64,000 nt of DNA from an uncultured Clostridia bacterium (GTDB lineage: Bacteria; Bacillota; Clostridia; UBA1381; UBA9506): NCBI GenBank assembly GCA_944393605.1, contig CALYAO010000097.1, positions 1 through 64,000 on the forward strand, in the 5' to 3' direction. The notes beneath the pieces are model-generated. The model ran no database searches. It saw only the letters and a list, made by a program, of their open reading frames with translations, and was not told the DNA's origin. Positions 18,803 through 26,781 of this stretch are shown here, one piece after another. The position numbers and the translations under genes were made by a program. Within the stretch, counting starts at the first letter, position 1. Every line of letters begins with the position of its first letter.

Positions 18803-20200
18803 CTATTTTCGCGCGCCGCCCTGCTCGGACAGCTGCATTTCGTCATACACACATCCAGCCGCCGCCAGCGCCGCATGCAATGCCTGAATGGACACATCCG
18901 CAAACCCGCCGTCCTGCGCCAATGCAAGGGAAGCCGCGAGCCCTGCCGCGCTCCCCATGCCCATACAGGGCCCCATGACACGCACGGGCCCCAGCACGTC
19001 CCGCTCCACGCTGATGCACCGCCCCGCCACGATGAGGTTTGTGACCTCCCGGGGCAGCAAGCACCGGTAAGGAATGTGGGTATAGGTCGGTTTTGCCGCA
19101 TGCTCCAGCGGCTGGTGGCTGGGGCGCTTGGGGTCGGGCAGGTCCCAGCCATAGGAGGAGCATGCGATGCTGTCGGGGAACCGCGTCCCCGCCACCAGCT
19201 CGGCCGCCGTCAGCGTGTGCATCCCCACCAGCCGCCGCGTCTCCCGGATGCCGATGCGTTCCGCGATGCGGCGGATACGGGAATTTCCAAAACCTGGAAA
19301 GTATTCTTTGAGGATGTCAAACAGCTGCAGACACTCCTTTCGCCCGTCCACCATGCCCCGCGTCATGGAATCACCGTCCACACCATTTACCCCCACCTGC
19401 CGGATGGTGTTGATCATAAACACGTCGGGTTGGGTCAGCAGAACGCTGATGAAGATGTCATAGGGAAACGTCCAGATGCCCTCCTCCCGCAGGGACGCGA
19501 TGAGCCGGCGAAACCGCCGCTCGTCCTGCCCCCAGATATAGTCCGCCAGCGCCGCACCGTCCACGTGCTCCACCTGCATCTCAAGGGACGCCGCCGCCAT
19601 GAGGCCATCTTCCTCCCGGCCCACCGACATGGCGCATCCTGCCAGCGCCGCAACGTCGCCGTCCCCCGTGCAGTCTGCAAAAAGGGGCGCGGATAGGGCA
19701 AACAGGCCGCTTTTGTTGTGCAGGATGAGGTGGGTGATGCGCTCCGCTTCCCGTGCCACATCCACCACGCTGGTAAAGTAGCAAAGTGTCACGCCCGCCT
19801 CCATGCAAAGCGCTTCGAGCGTCACCTTCATGTGTTCCAGGTCAAAGGGCACCCCTTCCGCCAGGTTGGGGTACCACCCATGGGGATTCCTGTCCCGGTC
19901 GATGGCCGTGGGTTCAATGGCCCATCCGTTTGCCGCCATGCGCTTTGTGAGCTCCTCAAACAGGCCGCCCACGTTCTTCGCCTGCCCCACAGGCAGGTTC
20001 TTCCGCCCACCCAAAAGGTGCGTCACACCGCATGCCGTCGCGGTTCCGCCCAGGCATCCGCCCTGCTCGATGAGCGCCGTCCGAAGCCCCGCCCGGGCCG
20101 CCGACACCGCCGCCGCAACCCCCGTCATGCCGCCGCCGCATACGATAAAGTCATACTGTCCTGTGATCGGTACCGTTCGTTGAAAGGTCAGCGTATCCAT
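18803..20200 (-). CDS. FAD-dependent oxidoreductase (FAD_oxidored family)
   Basis: 465 aa. The N-terminal dinucleotide-binding fold reads DFIVCGGGMTGVAAA (17-31), then an acidic residue in ALIEQGG. GGTATACGVTHLLG and the later VAGRCISVERDVLG-VMGPCMGMG block are typical of the PF12831 group of sugar-associated oxidoreductases. No signal peptide is present. These enzymes often occur in carbohydrate clusters but few have known substrates. Here it lies 10 bases from the sialidase gene start. Oxidation of a sugar, sugar acid or polyol released by the cluster is inferred. Confidence 0.8.
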   Translation of the reverse strand: MDTLTFQRTVPITGQYDFIVCGGGMTGVAAAVSAARAGLRTALIEQGGCLGGTATACGVTHLLGGRKNLPVGQAKNVGGLFEELTKRMAANGWAIEPTAIDRDRNPHGWYPNLAEGVPFDLEHMKVTLEALCMEAGVTLCYFTSVVDVAREAERITHLILHNKSGLFALSAPLFADCTGDGDVAALAGCAMSVGREEDGLMAAASLEMQVEHVDGAALADYIWGQDERRFRRLIASLREEGIWTFPYDIFISVLLTQPDVFMINTIRQVGVNGVDGDSMTRGMVDGRKECLQLFDILKEYFPGFGNSRIRRIAERIGIRETRRLVGMHTLTAAELVAGTRFPDSIACSSYGWDLPDPKRPSHQPLEHAAKPTYTHIPYRCLLPREVTNLIVAGRCISVERDVLGPVRVMGPCMGMGSAAGLAASLALAQDGGFADVSIQALHAALAAAGCVYDEMQLSEQGGARK

Positions 20201-20212
20201 CCTCTCCTCCTG

Positions 20213-21307
20213 TCAGCCATACTGCCGTGCTTTTTCCAAAAAATAGAGATAGTCCGAAAGCGAGATGTCGGGCGGCGCCTGGTGATCCAATGCGATGATA
20301 TATCCACCGGATTTGGCAAAAGTGGGAAGCACGCGTTCCAGCTCCCGGTCTATGGCATCCCGGCCTTTTGCGAGCTCCCGCTTGTCAATCCCGCCGCGCA
20401 GCACCAGCCGGCTGCCATACTGTTCCCGAAGCGCCGTCACGTCCATCCCCGCCTGTACCTCAAACGGGAACATGCCGTCAATGCCGCATTCCAGCAGCAG
20501 GGGAATGAGCTCCCGCACATCCCCGTCTGAGTCCACACAGATGCCAAACAGAGAAGGATATGTGCGGACATGCTGCACCAACCGCTTATAGTATGGCATC
20601 AGAAATTCCCGAAACAGCGCGGGAGAGATCATCATCCCCGTGTTGCAGGACATGTCTTCCAAAATATAGAGCAGGTTGATATCCACCCGTTGCACAATCC
20701 GGTCCAACGCGGTCGTATTGAGCCTGAGCCAGTGCTCCATCATATCGTGCACCATGTCGGGATGGTCATAAAAGGCATAGTACATGTTGACATCCCCCAT
20801 GAGGTGCCACAAAACCCGGAACGGGCCCGCGATGATCTGCCCGACCGGATAGTCGTGGCCTCCGATGCCGCCCAGCTGCTGTGCCGTCTCTTCCAGCGCG
20901 GCATACCGCGATTCCTCCGCCGGATCCAGATATCTCCGAAAAGCCTCCCAGCTCTTCTCATCCGTCACGGGGAACGCCAGATACTCCGCGATGCTTTCGT
21001 TGATCTCATCCCTGCGTTTTTTCAGCGTTCTCCCATGGGCATCCCGCAGGATTTGATAGGTCGCATCCTCCTCCAAAACCTGTTCCTCCATGCGCGGAAA
21101 AAAGGGGCTGTAGCCGCAGGTGCCAAGATGCACGCCTGTGAATGCCACCCGGTCTTCCCCAAAAAAGTTGGTTTCCTGCCAATCCGCAGGCAGGCCCTCC
21201 GCGCGCCACCGCACAATGGTCTCGTCCCATGCGCCGAACGTGTGGATGGGCAGGCGGTCGGTTGGGGCAAATGCAAATGTGCGTCGAAAGCGTTCCAGCG
21301 TATTCAT
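20213..21307 (-). CDS. URO-D-like (uroporphyrinogen decarboxylase-fold) protein
   Basis: 364 aa with the URO-D/MtaA-type TIM barrel: an N-terminal RFRRTFAFAPTDRLPI block, a central GPFRVLWHLMGDVNMYYAFYDHPD region and a C-terminal GGIDKRELAKG motif. Heme genes are absent nearby, so heme synthesis is unlikely. Members of this superfamily in catabolic clusters include corrinoid methyltransferases and uncharacterised proteins. Translation is probably coupled to the RraA-like gene 21 bases away. A role in demethylation or another C1 step on a modified sugar is possible but not shown. Confidence 0.75.
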   Translation of the reverse strand: MNTLERFRRTFAFAPTDRLPIHTFGAWDETIVRWRAEGLPADWQETNFFGEDRVAFTGVHLGTCGYSPFFPRMEEQVLEEDATYQILRDAHGRTLKKRRDEINESIAEYLAFPVTDEKSWEAFRRYLDPAEESRYAALEETAQQLGGIGGHDYPVGQIIAGPFRVLWHLMGDVNMYYAFYDHPDMVHDMMEHWLRLNTTALDRIVQRVDINLLYILEDMSCNTGMMISPALFREFLMPYYKRLVQHVRTYPSLFGICVDSDGDVRELIPLLLECGIDGMFPFEVQAGMDVTALREQYGSRLVLRGGIDKRELAKGRDAIDRELERVLPTFAKSGGYIIALDHQAPPDISLSDYLYFLEKARQYG

Positions 21308-21328
21308 CCGGACTCTCCTCCCGTTCCT

Positions 21329-22072
21329 TTACCATTCGCCTTCCTTGCTGAATTTTGCGCGGGTGTTCTCATTAAACCGCGCACCCGCCTCGTTTAAGGC
21401 ATCCAAAATCTCCTGCTTGGACCTTCCGCTCGCGCTGCGTGCCGCGTCGATCACCGTCCTGCACTCGTTCTGGTCCATGAACACCGACGCCTCCAGCAGC
21501 CGGTCCTCGTCCTCGGGCGGGATGGCCAAAAAGCCATGTTTGTCCGCATGGATGAGCTGTCCGGGCTGGATCTTGCAGCCAAATACCTCCACCTCACAGC
21601 CCCACCGGACGGGCGTGCTGTGCGCATGCCCCACGCAGAAGCGGCGCGCGAGCGCATGGAAGCCGGCGTTGTTCATCTCGTCCACATCCCGGATGGCGCC
21701 GTCGCAGATGGTGCCCACGCACCCCAGTGCGCGGTGGGCATTGCTGTTGACCTCCCCCCAGAACGCACCAATCACATTGGGCTTGTCAAGGTCCTGCACC
21801 ACCACAATCTTGGGCCCTTCCACGCTTGCAACATAGGCGCGGTATTCCGCCCAGGCGTTGGGGTTGCGCTTGGGGTGGTCGGGGTTGGAGGGTTCAAACA
21901 CCACCGTCACCGCGCGGCCCACCATGCTGCCCATTTGGGGCATAAAATCCGTCACCGCTTCGGTGTTAAAATAGTCCTTGGTGATATCGTGCTTGGTGAT
22001 GGCCTCCCACCCGTTGTAGATGGTGGGCGTGTTCCACCGTTTGAGCTGTAAGATTTCACTGTGATTCATCAT
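21329..22072 (-). CDS. RraA-like aldolase/decarboxylase family protein
   Basis: 247 aa. The core matches the RraA/HMG-aldolase fold: GAFWGEVNSNAHRALG, GTICDGAIRDVDEM (metal- and substrate-binding Arg-Asp pair) and a C-terminal IHADKHGFLAIP block. Family members cleave 4-hydroxy-2-oxo acids or decarboxylate oxaloacetate; others regulate RNase E, which does not fit here. It lies second in the operon, six bases from the SGNH gene. A pyruvate-forming step on a sugar-acid intermediate would suit the neighbours, but the substrate is unknown. Confidence 0.8.
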   Translation of the reverse strand: MMNHSEILQLKRWNTPTIYNGWEAITKHDITKDYFNTEAVTDFMPQMGSMVGRAVTVVFEPSNPDHPKRNPNAWAEYRAYVASVEGPKIVVVQDLDKPNVIGAFWGEVNSNAHRALGCVGTICDGAIRDVDEMNNAGFHALARRFCVGHAHSTPVRWGCEVEVFGCKIQPGQLIHADKHGFLAIPPEDEDRLLEASVFMDQNECRTVIDAARSASGRSKQEILDALNEAGARFNENTRAKFSKEGEW

Positions 22073-22078
22073 GCTTTT

Positions 22079-23080
22079 CTACCTCCTGCCATTGTCATAG
22101 ATTTTCCGCAAAATATCTGAGAGATACGCCGCGATGCGCCGGGCGCCCAGATCATTGGGGTGAACGCGGTCCAACGTGCAGTCGTCTCTGCCCGCCGTGC
22201 CAAACAGCTGCTCCCCGTCCACAAAATAGACGTTTTTGTCTCCGCGGGCCACCGCATCCGCATAGGTCTGTCGGATGACGGCGCGCCGCGCAACGCTGTA
22301 TGGAACATCCTCATCAAAGTCGGGCCGGGACAGCATCACCACCGGGGTGTCGGGCTGCTGCGCCCGGAAGGCTTCGAAAAACGGCGCATGCGTCTCGGCC
22401 AGATGGGACAGGCTCTCGGCGTTGTGGTCATAGTCATACACAAACGCCCCCGCCGAAATGCCGCCAAAGATATGGCCCAGCTCGGCACCCCCCTTGGCGC
22501 CCCCCGCAAACCCAAAGTTGTACACGGGGCAGTCCAACAGCCGCCCCAGCACCGCCGCATACCCCATGCCGGGCCGGGATACGCCGTACCCCTGCGTGAT
22601 GGAGGAACCATACAGCATGAGCCGCGGCCGCAAAAAGGCCGGCGCAGGCGTGACCGCCCCATCCAGCTCCAGTGCAAGCTCCCGCACCTCGCCATACACC
22701 GGCAGGTTGATGGTCACTTCCTTGGTGCCGGGCGGCAGGGCGACGCAGGTGTCCATCTCGTGCCCCACGATATCCTCCGCGAGCAGGATCGCATGAAACC
22801 GCTTGGCCGCCCCGCTCCCTACGTACAGGTCAAAGCCCGCCGCCGTCGCGGGCGGCATGCGGAAAATGGGGTCCACCGCCTCGGTCCGCGCCCGAAAGCG
22901 CAGCGCTTTGCTGTCTGTCACAAACCGAATCTGCCCGCCTACGGGGTGCCGCAAAAGCGTTTGCAGCTTTGGGGGAAACTGCGCGATCTCGTCCTCCCGC
23001 CACCGCAGGAATTTGCGTTCTTCCGCGAAAAATGCGAGCCCTTCCACATATTCCGGATGCTCCCGAACGTCCAGCCACAT
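22079..23080 (-). CDS. SGNH-family hydrolase, probable sugar O-acetylesterase, first gene of operon
   Basis: 333 aa from ATG 23080 (MWLDVREH), with AGGGAGGG upstream; a longer frame would start inside the promoter. An N-terminal beta-sandwich (about 1-150) precedes an SGNH domain: LYGSSITQG carries the nucleophile Ser, NFGFAGG the Gly/Asn blocks and LDRVHPND the Asp-x-x-His pair. No signal peptide. In a sialic acid operon, removal of O-acetyl groups from imported sialosides is the natural guess (NanS-like role). It leads the seven-gene operon that ends with nanA. Confidence 0.8.
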   Translation of the reverse strand: MWLDVREHPEYVEGLAFFAEERKFLRWREDEIAQFPPKLQTLLRHPVGGQIRFVTDSKALRFRARTEAVDPIFRMPPATAAGFDLYVGSGAAKRFHAILLAEDIVGHEMDTCVALPPGTKEVTINLPVYGEVRELALELDGAVTPAPAFLRPRLMLYGSSITQGYGVSRPGMGYAAVLGRLLDCPVYNFGFAGGAKGGAELGHIFGGISAGAFVYDYDHNAESLSHLAETHAPFFEAFRAQQPDTPVVMLSRPDFDEDVPYSVARRAVIRQTYADAVARGDKNVYFVDGEQLFGTAGRDDCTLDRVHPNDLGARRIAAYLSDILRKIYDNGRR

Positions 23081-23116
23081 AGGCTTCCCTCCCTTTTTTC
23101 TAGTGCTCCATGGTAC

Positions 23117-23145
23117 AGTGTAGCACCATTTTTCCCGGCTGGGAA
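23117..23145 (-). promoter_or_regulatory. Promoter of the SGNH-nanA operon
   Basis: Minus strand: TTCCCA (23140-23145), 17-bp spacer, TACACT (23117-23122). Both boxes match consensus at 4/6, so activation is likely needed. An inverted repeat TTCCC/GGGAA overlaps the -35 box. Confidence 0.5.
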
Positions 23146-23153
23146 TGGGCCTT

Positions 23154-23188
23154 CGTTGCGTCTCATGGTTGCTATTGTTGCGTCTGGC
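23154..23188 (-). promoter_or_regulatory. Tandem direct-repeat operator, AraC type (copy 2)
   Basis: Plus-strand GTTGCGTCT occurs at 23155-23163 and again at 23177-23185, exactly 22 bp apart. The distal copy lies in CTATTGTTGCG, identical to copy 1. The distance from the proximal TTGC to the -10 box (34 bp) is also the same as in copy 1. Confidence 0.55.
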
Positions 23189-23248
23189 ACCCAACGCATA
23201 ACAGCATGCCCCAGCTCATATATTGAAAGCAGAAATGGAGGGGGCAGC

Positions 23249-23413
23249 ATGGGCAGAAAGCGGCAAAGGCCGGTGGTGGTACATCGGGACAGAGACGGCA
23301 CATCCCTCAACTGGGATCGCAAGACCGTGTGGGAGCAGTTTGAAAAGGCCATTCAGGCAGCGGTGTCCCACGGGCAGGTGCCGCCTGTGCCGCCCCGCAA
23401 GCAGGATGGGTAA
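23249..23413 (+). CDS. Small basic protein coupled to the serine recombinase
   Basis: 54 aa from ATG 23249 with GGAGGGGG upstream. It begins MGRKRQRPVVVHRD and is strongly basic at the N-terminus. Its end overlaps a candidate start (ATG 23406) of the recombinase. No family is recognised. The good ribosome site and overlap favour a real gene, perhaps a recombination directionality or DNA-binding accessory protein. That role is a guess. Confidence 0.5.
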   Translation: MGRKRQRPVVVHRDRDGTSLNWDRKTVWEQFEKAIQAAVSHGQVPPVPPRKQDG

Positions 23414-25052
23414 AGGGGGAAGGGCATTGACAGAGCATCATGTCGCCGCGCTGTACTGCCGGCTGTCCAAAGAGGACCAGGACCTGAGGCAGCAGGAGGA
23501 GAGCGAAAGCATCCAGAACCAAAAAAATATGCTGACGGCCTATGCGAAGGCACATGGCTGGGAGATCTACCAAATCTATGCAGATGAGGACTACTCGGGC
23601 GCGGACGCCAGCCGCCCCGCCTTTACGCGCATGCTCTCCGACGCCGCAGCGGGCCGGTTTGACATCGTTCTGTGTAAGACACAGTCCCGTTTCAGCCGGG
23701 ATATGGCGGTCATTGAGGAATACCTCCATGACCGCTTTTTGGAGTGGGGCATTCGCTTTGTGAGCGTGGTGGACAACGCGGACACCGCGGTCCGGGGCAA
23801 CAAAAAAGCCCGTCAGATCAACGGGCTCATCAACGAATGGTTCCTAGAGGACACCTCCGACAACATCCGGTCGGTGTTTTATAACAAGATGCAGCAGGGG
23901 GAATACCTTGCCGCGTTCCCACCTTATGGATACCAAAAGGATCCCACACAAAAAAATCACCTCATCGTCGACCCCGGCCCCGCCGCCGTCGTCCGGCAGA
24001 TATTTGCTTGGCACGCCGCAGGGTATGGCGCAGCGCGCATCTGCCAGATGCTAAATGAGGCCGGCGTCCCGACGCCCCGCAAGCGGCAGGAACAAGCCGG
24101 CCTGCGCAAGACCGTGCGCTACCGGGAGGGCGACCCGGGCCGGTGGATTCCCACCACCGTCGGGGATATTCTGCACAACCGGGTGTATTGCGGCGACGTC
24201 GTGCAGCACCGCACCGAGAAGGTGAGCTATAAGAACAAGCACGTCCGCCGCGTGGCAGAAGACGAGTGGATCGCCGTCCCCGGCATGCATGAGGCCATCA
24301 TCCCGCGCGCACAGTTTGAGGCAACGCAGGCGGCCATGGCAGGGCGGCGGCATGCCACCCAAACGGGGCAGGTCAGCCCGCTGGCAGGCAAGGTCTTCTG
24401 CCACTTCTGCGGGCGGCCCATGAGCCGCACCTCCTCCCGCTCCGCGGGCGGCGCCATCCACTACTTCCGCTGCCGGGATAAATATGCCTATGCGAAAGGC
24501 AAACAGTGCCCGGTGGGCTTTGTGCGGGAGGAGGACATCATCGCCGCGGTCATGGAGCCGCTGCTGGATGTGTTGGGCGGCCGATGCGCCGTATCGAAAC
24601 ACATCGCATCCCTCCTCCAAAGCCACCTGCCCCCACCTGAGACCCGTTGGCGCCAAGCACAAGCGGCGGCGCTTACAGCCCAAATCGAGCGGCTCCAAAA
24701 GGCGATTCGGGACAGCTATGTGGATAAGGCATCGGGCCTCATCACCCCCGCACAGTTTGCGGCCTTTGGAGCCGATTTCGAGCAGCAGATCGCGGCATGC
24801 CAGCGGCAGCTTGCGGCCTGTGAGGCCGCATCGCCGGAACCGGCAGACGCACCGGACACGCTGGAGGCCGCGTGTCAGTTTTTGGAGGGGGATGCCTGCC
24901 TGCGCGCCGTACTGGGCGGCATGGTGGACAGAATCGTCTATGGCAGACCCGACGGCGTCACGGGGCGCCCCATGCTGGAAATCATCTGGGGATGGGAAAA
25001 TCCGATTGTGGGTTTTAGAGCAAACCACAGATGTGGAACCGGTTCCGTTTAA
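23406..25052 (+). CDS. Large serine recombinase (integrase)
   Basis: Up to 548 aa from ATG 23406; TTG 23427, behind GGGGGAAGG, is an alternative giving 541 aa. Resolvase domain: YCRLS with nucleophile Ser21, then DEDYSGADASRPAF and the FSRD block. A recombinase domain (about 165-290; DILHNRVYCGD) is followed by a zinc-ribbon (FCHFCGRPMSR then RCRDKYAY, KQCP) and a C-terminal coiled coil (about 415-480). Such enzymes insert and excise phages, transposons and 'skin'-type elements. The last ~12 codons run into a gene lacking its 5' end, so the recombinase gene abuts an attachment junction. It is transcribed toward the junction, opposite to the catabolic operons on its left. Confidence 0.93.
   Translation: MGKGGRALTEHHVAALYCRLSKEDQDLRQQEESESIQNQKNMLTAYAKAHGWEIYQIYADEDYSGADASRPAFTRMLSDAAAGRFDIVLCKTQSRFSRDMAVIEEYLHDRFLEWGIRFVSVVDNADTAVRGNKKARQINGLINEWFLEDTSDNIRSVFYNKMQQGEYLAAFPPYGYQKDPTQKNHLIVDPGPAAVVRQIFAWHAAGYGAARICQMLNEAGVPTPRKRQEQAGLRKTVRYREGDPGRWIPTTVGDILHNRVYCGDVVQHRTEKVSYKNKHVRRVAEDEWIAVPGMHEAIIPRAQFEATQAAMAGRRHATQTGQVSPLAGKVFCHFCGRPMSRTSSRSAGGAIHYFRCRDKYAYAKGKQCPVGFVREEDIIAAVMEPLLDVLGGRCAVSKHIASLLQSHLPPPETRWRQAQAAALTAQIERLQKAIRDSYVDKASGLITPAQFAAFGADFEQQIAACQRQLAACEAASPEPADAPDTLEAACQFLEGDACLRAVLGGMVDRIVYGRPDGVTGRPMLEIIWGWENPIVGFRANHRCGTGSV
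25000..25045. other. Putative right attachment junction (attR) of an integrated element
   Basis: The recombinase reading frame and the truncated downstream frame overlap here. In the downstream frame, residues LEQTTDVEPVPF lead straight into a well-formed domain, while codons before about 25008 read as recombinase out of frame. There is no start codon with a ribosome site. The core is probably within GGTTTTAGAGCAAACC. The matching left junction is not in this window. Confidence 0.5.
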
Positions 25053-25662
25053 CAAAGGATATTTTACGGTTGACCTCAAGTTCTTCTTCAAGATCACGCT
25101 GGACGTGTTCCTCGGCGTCGGGCGTCCCTGCCAGGTGGAAGGTCTCGCCACGTTCGACAAGAAGGTCATCCTCTTTGGCTCCGAAGGCAATGCCAAGGTA
25201 TTCGAGTCCAAATATACATATGACAGCTTTGACCAGCAGCTCTGGCGCAAGACCAACATGCCGAAAGCCGTCGTGGAGGTTGTCGACCCGATCTGCCTGT
25301 CCGCGAAGCTCGTGGACATCAAAGACAAATGCTGCAGCTGCGACGACGAGGTGGATTTCTCCTCGGTGCCCGAGTGCGTATGCCGCGTCTTTGACGACGC
25401 GCTGGTCATGGGCGGCGAGCGCAAGCGCGTGTTTGTCTCCATCGGCTTGTTCTCCATCGTCAAGATCGAGCGCAACGTACAGCTGCTCATCCCGTCCTAC
25501 GACTTCTGCGTGCCGCAGAAGGAGTGCATCGCGAGCACGGACGACAATCCCTGCGAACTGTTCGAGAAGATCAAGTTCCCGCTGGATGAGTTTTTCCCGC
25601 CCGCAAAAGAGGACTGCACATTTGACACCCTCTCCGACCTGCGGAAGAGCTGCTGCGATTAA
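25022..25662 (+). pseudogene. 5'-truncated conserved cysteine-rich protein gene, interrupted by the element
   Basis: About 213 codons survive, reading TTDVEPVPFNKGYFTVDLK onward to SCCD. The product has several Cys pairs (KCCSC, VPECVC, SYDFC, KECIA) and no signal or membrane segment. I recall a Clostridia family of about 230-300 aa with this exact core preceded by a 60-100-residue N-terminal part; its function is not known to me. That part is absent here: no ATG exists before 25258 in frame and no ribosome site precedes the one GTG (25037). A terminator follows the stop. Insertion of a serine-recombinase element in the gene explains this best. Excision could restore the gene if the other half sits at the left junction. 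Confidence 0.65.
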
Positions 25663-25730
25663 GTGCACATGACTACCCAAGACAAACTGCATGATACGGC
25701 AAAGCAAGCAGAACAGAACGCAACCAAAGC

Positions 25731-25768
25731 GCCGTCCGTCCTTTTGGCGGACGGCTTTCTTTTTTCCC
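25731..25768 (+). terminator. Rho-independent terminator after the truncated gene
   Basis: GCCGTCCG pairs with CGGACGGC around a 9-base loop, followed by TTTCTTTTTT. Confidence 0.85.
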
Positions 25769-25782
25769 TGTTTGCGGATAGG

Positions 25783-25814
25783 AAAAAGCCGCATGCTGGG
25801 CGCATGCGGCTTTT
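25783..25814 (-). terminator. Terminator of the AraC-family gene
   Basis: AAAAGCCGCATG pairs with CATGCGGCTTTT; the hairpin starts within the stop codon of the regulator and ends in a T-run on the minus strand. Confidence 0.85.
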
Positions 25815-26694
25815 ATTCATCTGTCTTATCTTCCTGCTCCGCCAGCTGCCTGGCACGCTCGTGGTATTCACTAGGGGACATCCCCTGGCTGCTGCGAAAC
25901 ACCCGTTCAAAGTGTGTCAGGCTCTCAAACCCCGTGCTGTACGCGACCGACGTGATGTCCCCGCTGGTTTCCAGCAGGTACTGCGCCTTGGTGATGCGGA
26001 TCTGGTTGACATACCGCACCAGGCTGACACCCATACTCTTATTAAACATACGGGAGATGTAGCAAGGGCTCAAATAAAACTGTTTGGAAAGCAGGTCCAG
26101 CGTAATCTTTTTTTCGTAGTTCTGCTCGATAAACCGCGCGACCTGACGCATCTTTTTTGCAACCGTCTCGGACTCCGCGTTCTGCCCCATCCCGCCCAGC
26201 TGCTCCCGGGACAACCGGGAAGCATACGTCAAAAGCGACAAAAGCGCGGAAGAAGCCCGCGCCTCCCACAGGGGCATCCCGTTCTGATACTCCGCCAGCA
26301 TATCCAAAAACAGCCGGCTTACGGTCTCCCGCTGCTCCTCGGACAGCGCCAAGACAGGATGATGGATATTGTAACAGGCGAGAATGCCGGGGCCAAACAG
26401 ATCCACAAGGGGCTGGATATAGGCATCCGTAAAATTCACCAGCACACGGCTCTGGGGGGATGTGCCCCGGCTGTCCGTCCGATGGATGCTGTAAGGCGGG
26501 ATAAAGGCAATATAGCCCTTGTTAAGCGGAAAGCAGTTGTCCATGATAAACAGCGCCCGCTCCCCCCGTTCCACGTAGAGGATCTCATAGTGCTCATGGA
26601 AATGGCTGGCCGGCATCTTGACGGCTCCTTGATAGGTCAGCCGTTCAATGGAAAATGCGGTCTGCTCGTTTAGCAGGTCGTTGCTTTTCCACAT
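25813..26694 (-). CDS. AraC-family transcriptional regulator (cupin plus two HTH motifs)
   Basis: 293 aa from ATG 26694 (MWKSNDLL), with AGGAGG seven bases upstream; a longer frame has no ribosome site. The N-terminal sugar-sensing cupin has HFHEHYEILYVERG and IPPYSIHR. The C-terminal DNA-binding domain (about 185-285) has two helix-turn-helix units: LDLLSKQFYLSPCYISRMF and ITSVAYSTGFESLTHFERVF, ending MSPSEYHER. Usual AraC proteins of this type activate sugar operons by binding two direct half-sites near -35. Three such tandem sites occur upstream of the transporter, sialidase and mannonate operons, and this is the closest regulator to all of them. The link is inferred. Confidence 0.9.
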   Translation of the reverse strand: MWKSNDLLNEQTAFSIERLTYQGAVKMPASHFHEHYEILYVERGERALFIMDNCFPLNKGYIAFIPPYSIHRTDSRGTSPQSRVLVNFTDAYIQPLVDLFGPGILACYNIHHPVLALSEEQRETVSRLFLDMLAEYQNGMPLWEARASSALLSLLTYASRLSREQLGGMGQNAESETVAKKMRQVARFIEQNYEKKITLDLLSKQFYLSPCYISRMFNKSMGVSLVRYVNQIRITKAQYLLETSGDITSVAYSTGFESLTHFERVFRSSQGMSPSEYHERARQLAEQEDKTDE

Positions 26695-26781
26695 GTTCCC
26701 ACCTCCTCTCAATCCATCGTCATCTCGCTGCGGTCGCACCCCCGTATGCGAACATATCATCCAATTTAGCATCGTCCCAAC

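Noticed and set aside
18758-20530. Long plus-strand frames opposite the FAD oxidoreductase and URO-D-like genes
   Set aside because: Shadows rich in Arg, His and Pro; the minus-strand genes have clear motifs and tight operon spacing.
23101-23250. Left attachment site of a very small recombinase-only element
   Set aside because: No 5' portion of the truncated gene is found here; the region instead holds the operator and promoter of the SGNH operon, so the left junction must be farther left.
24051-25490. 479-codon open frame antisense to the recombinase
   Set aside because: It crosses the element junction and has shadow composition; the recombinase has all its domains.
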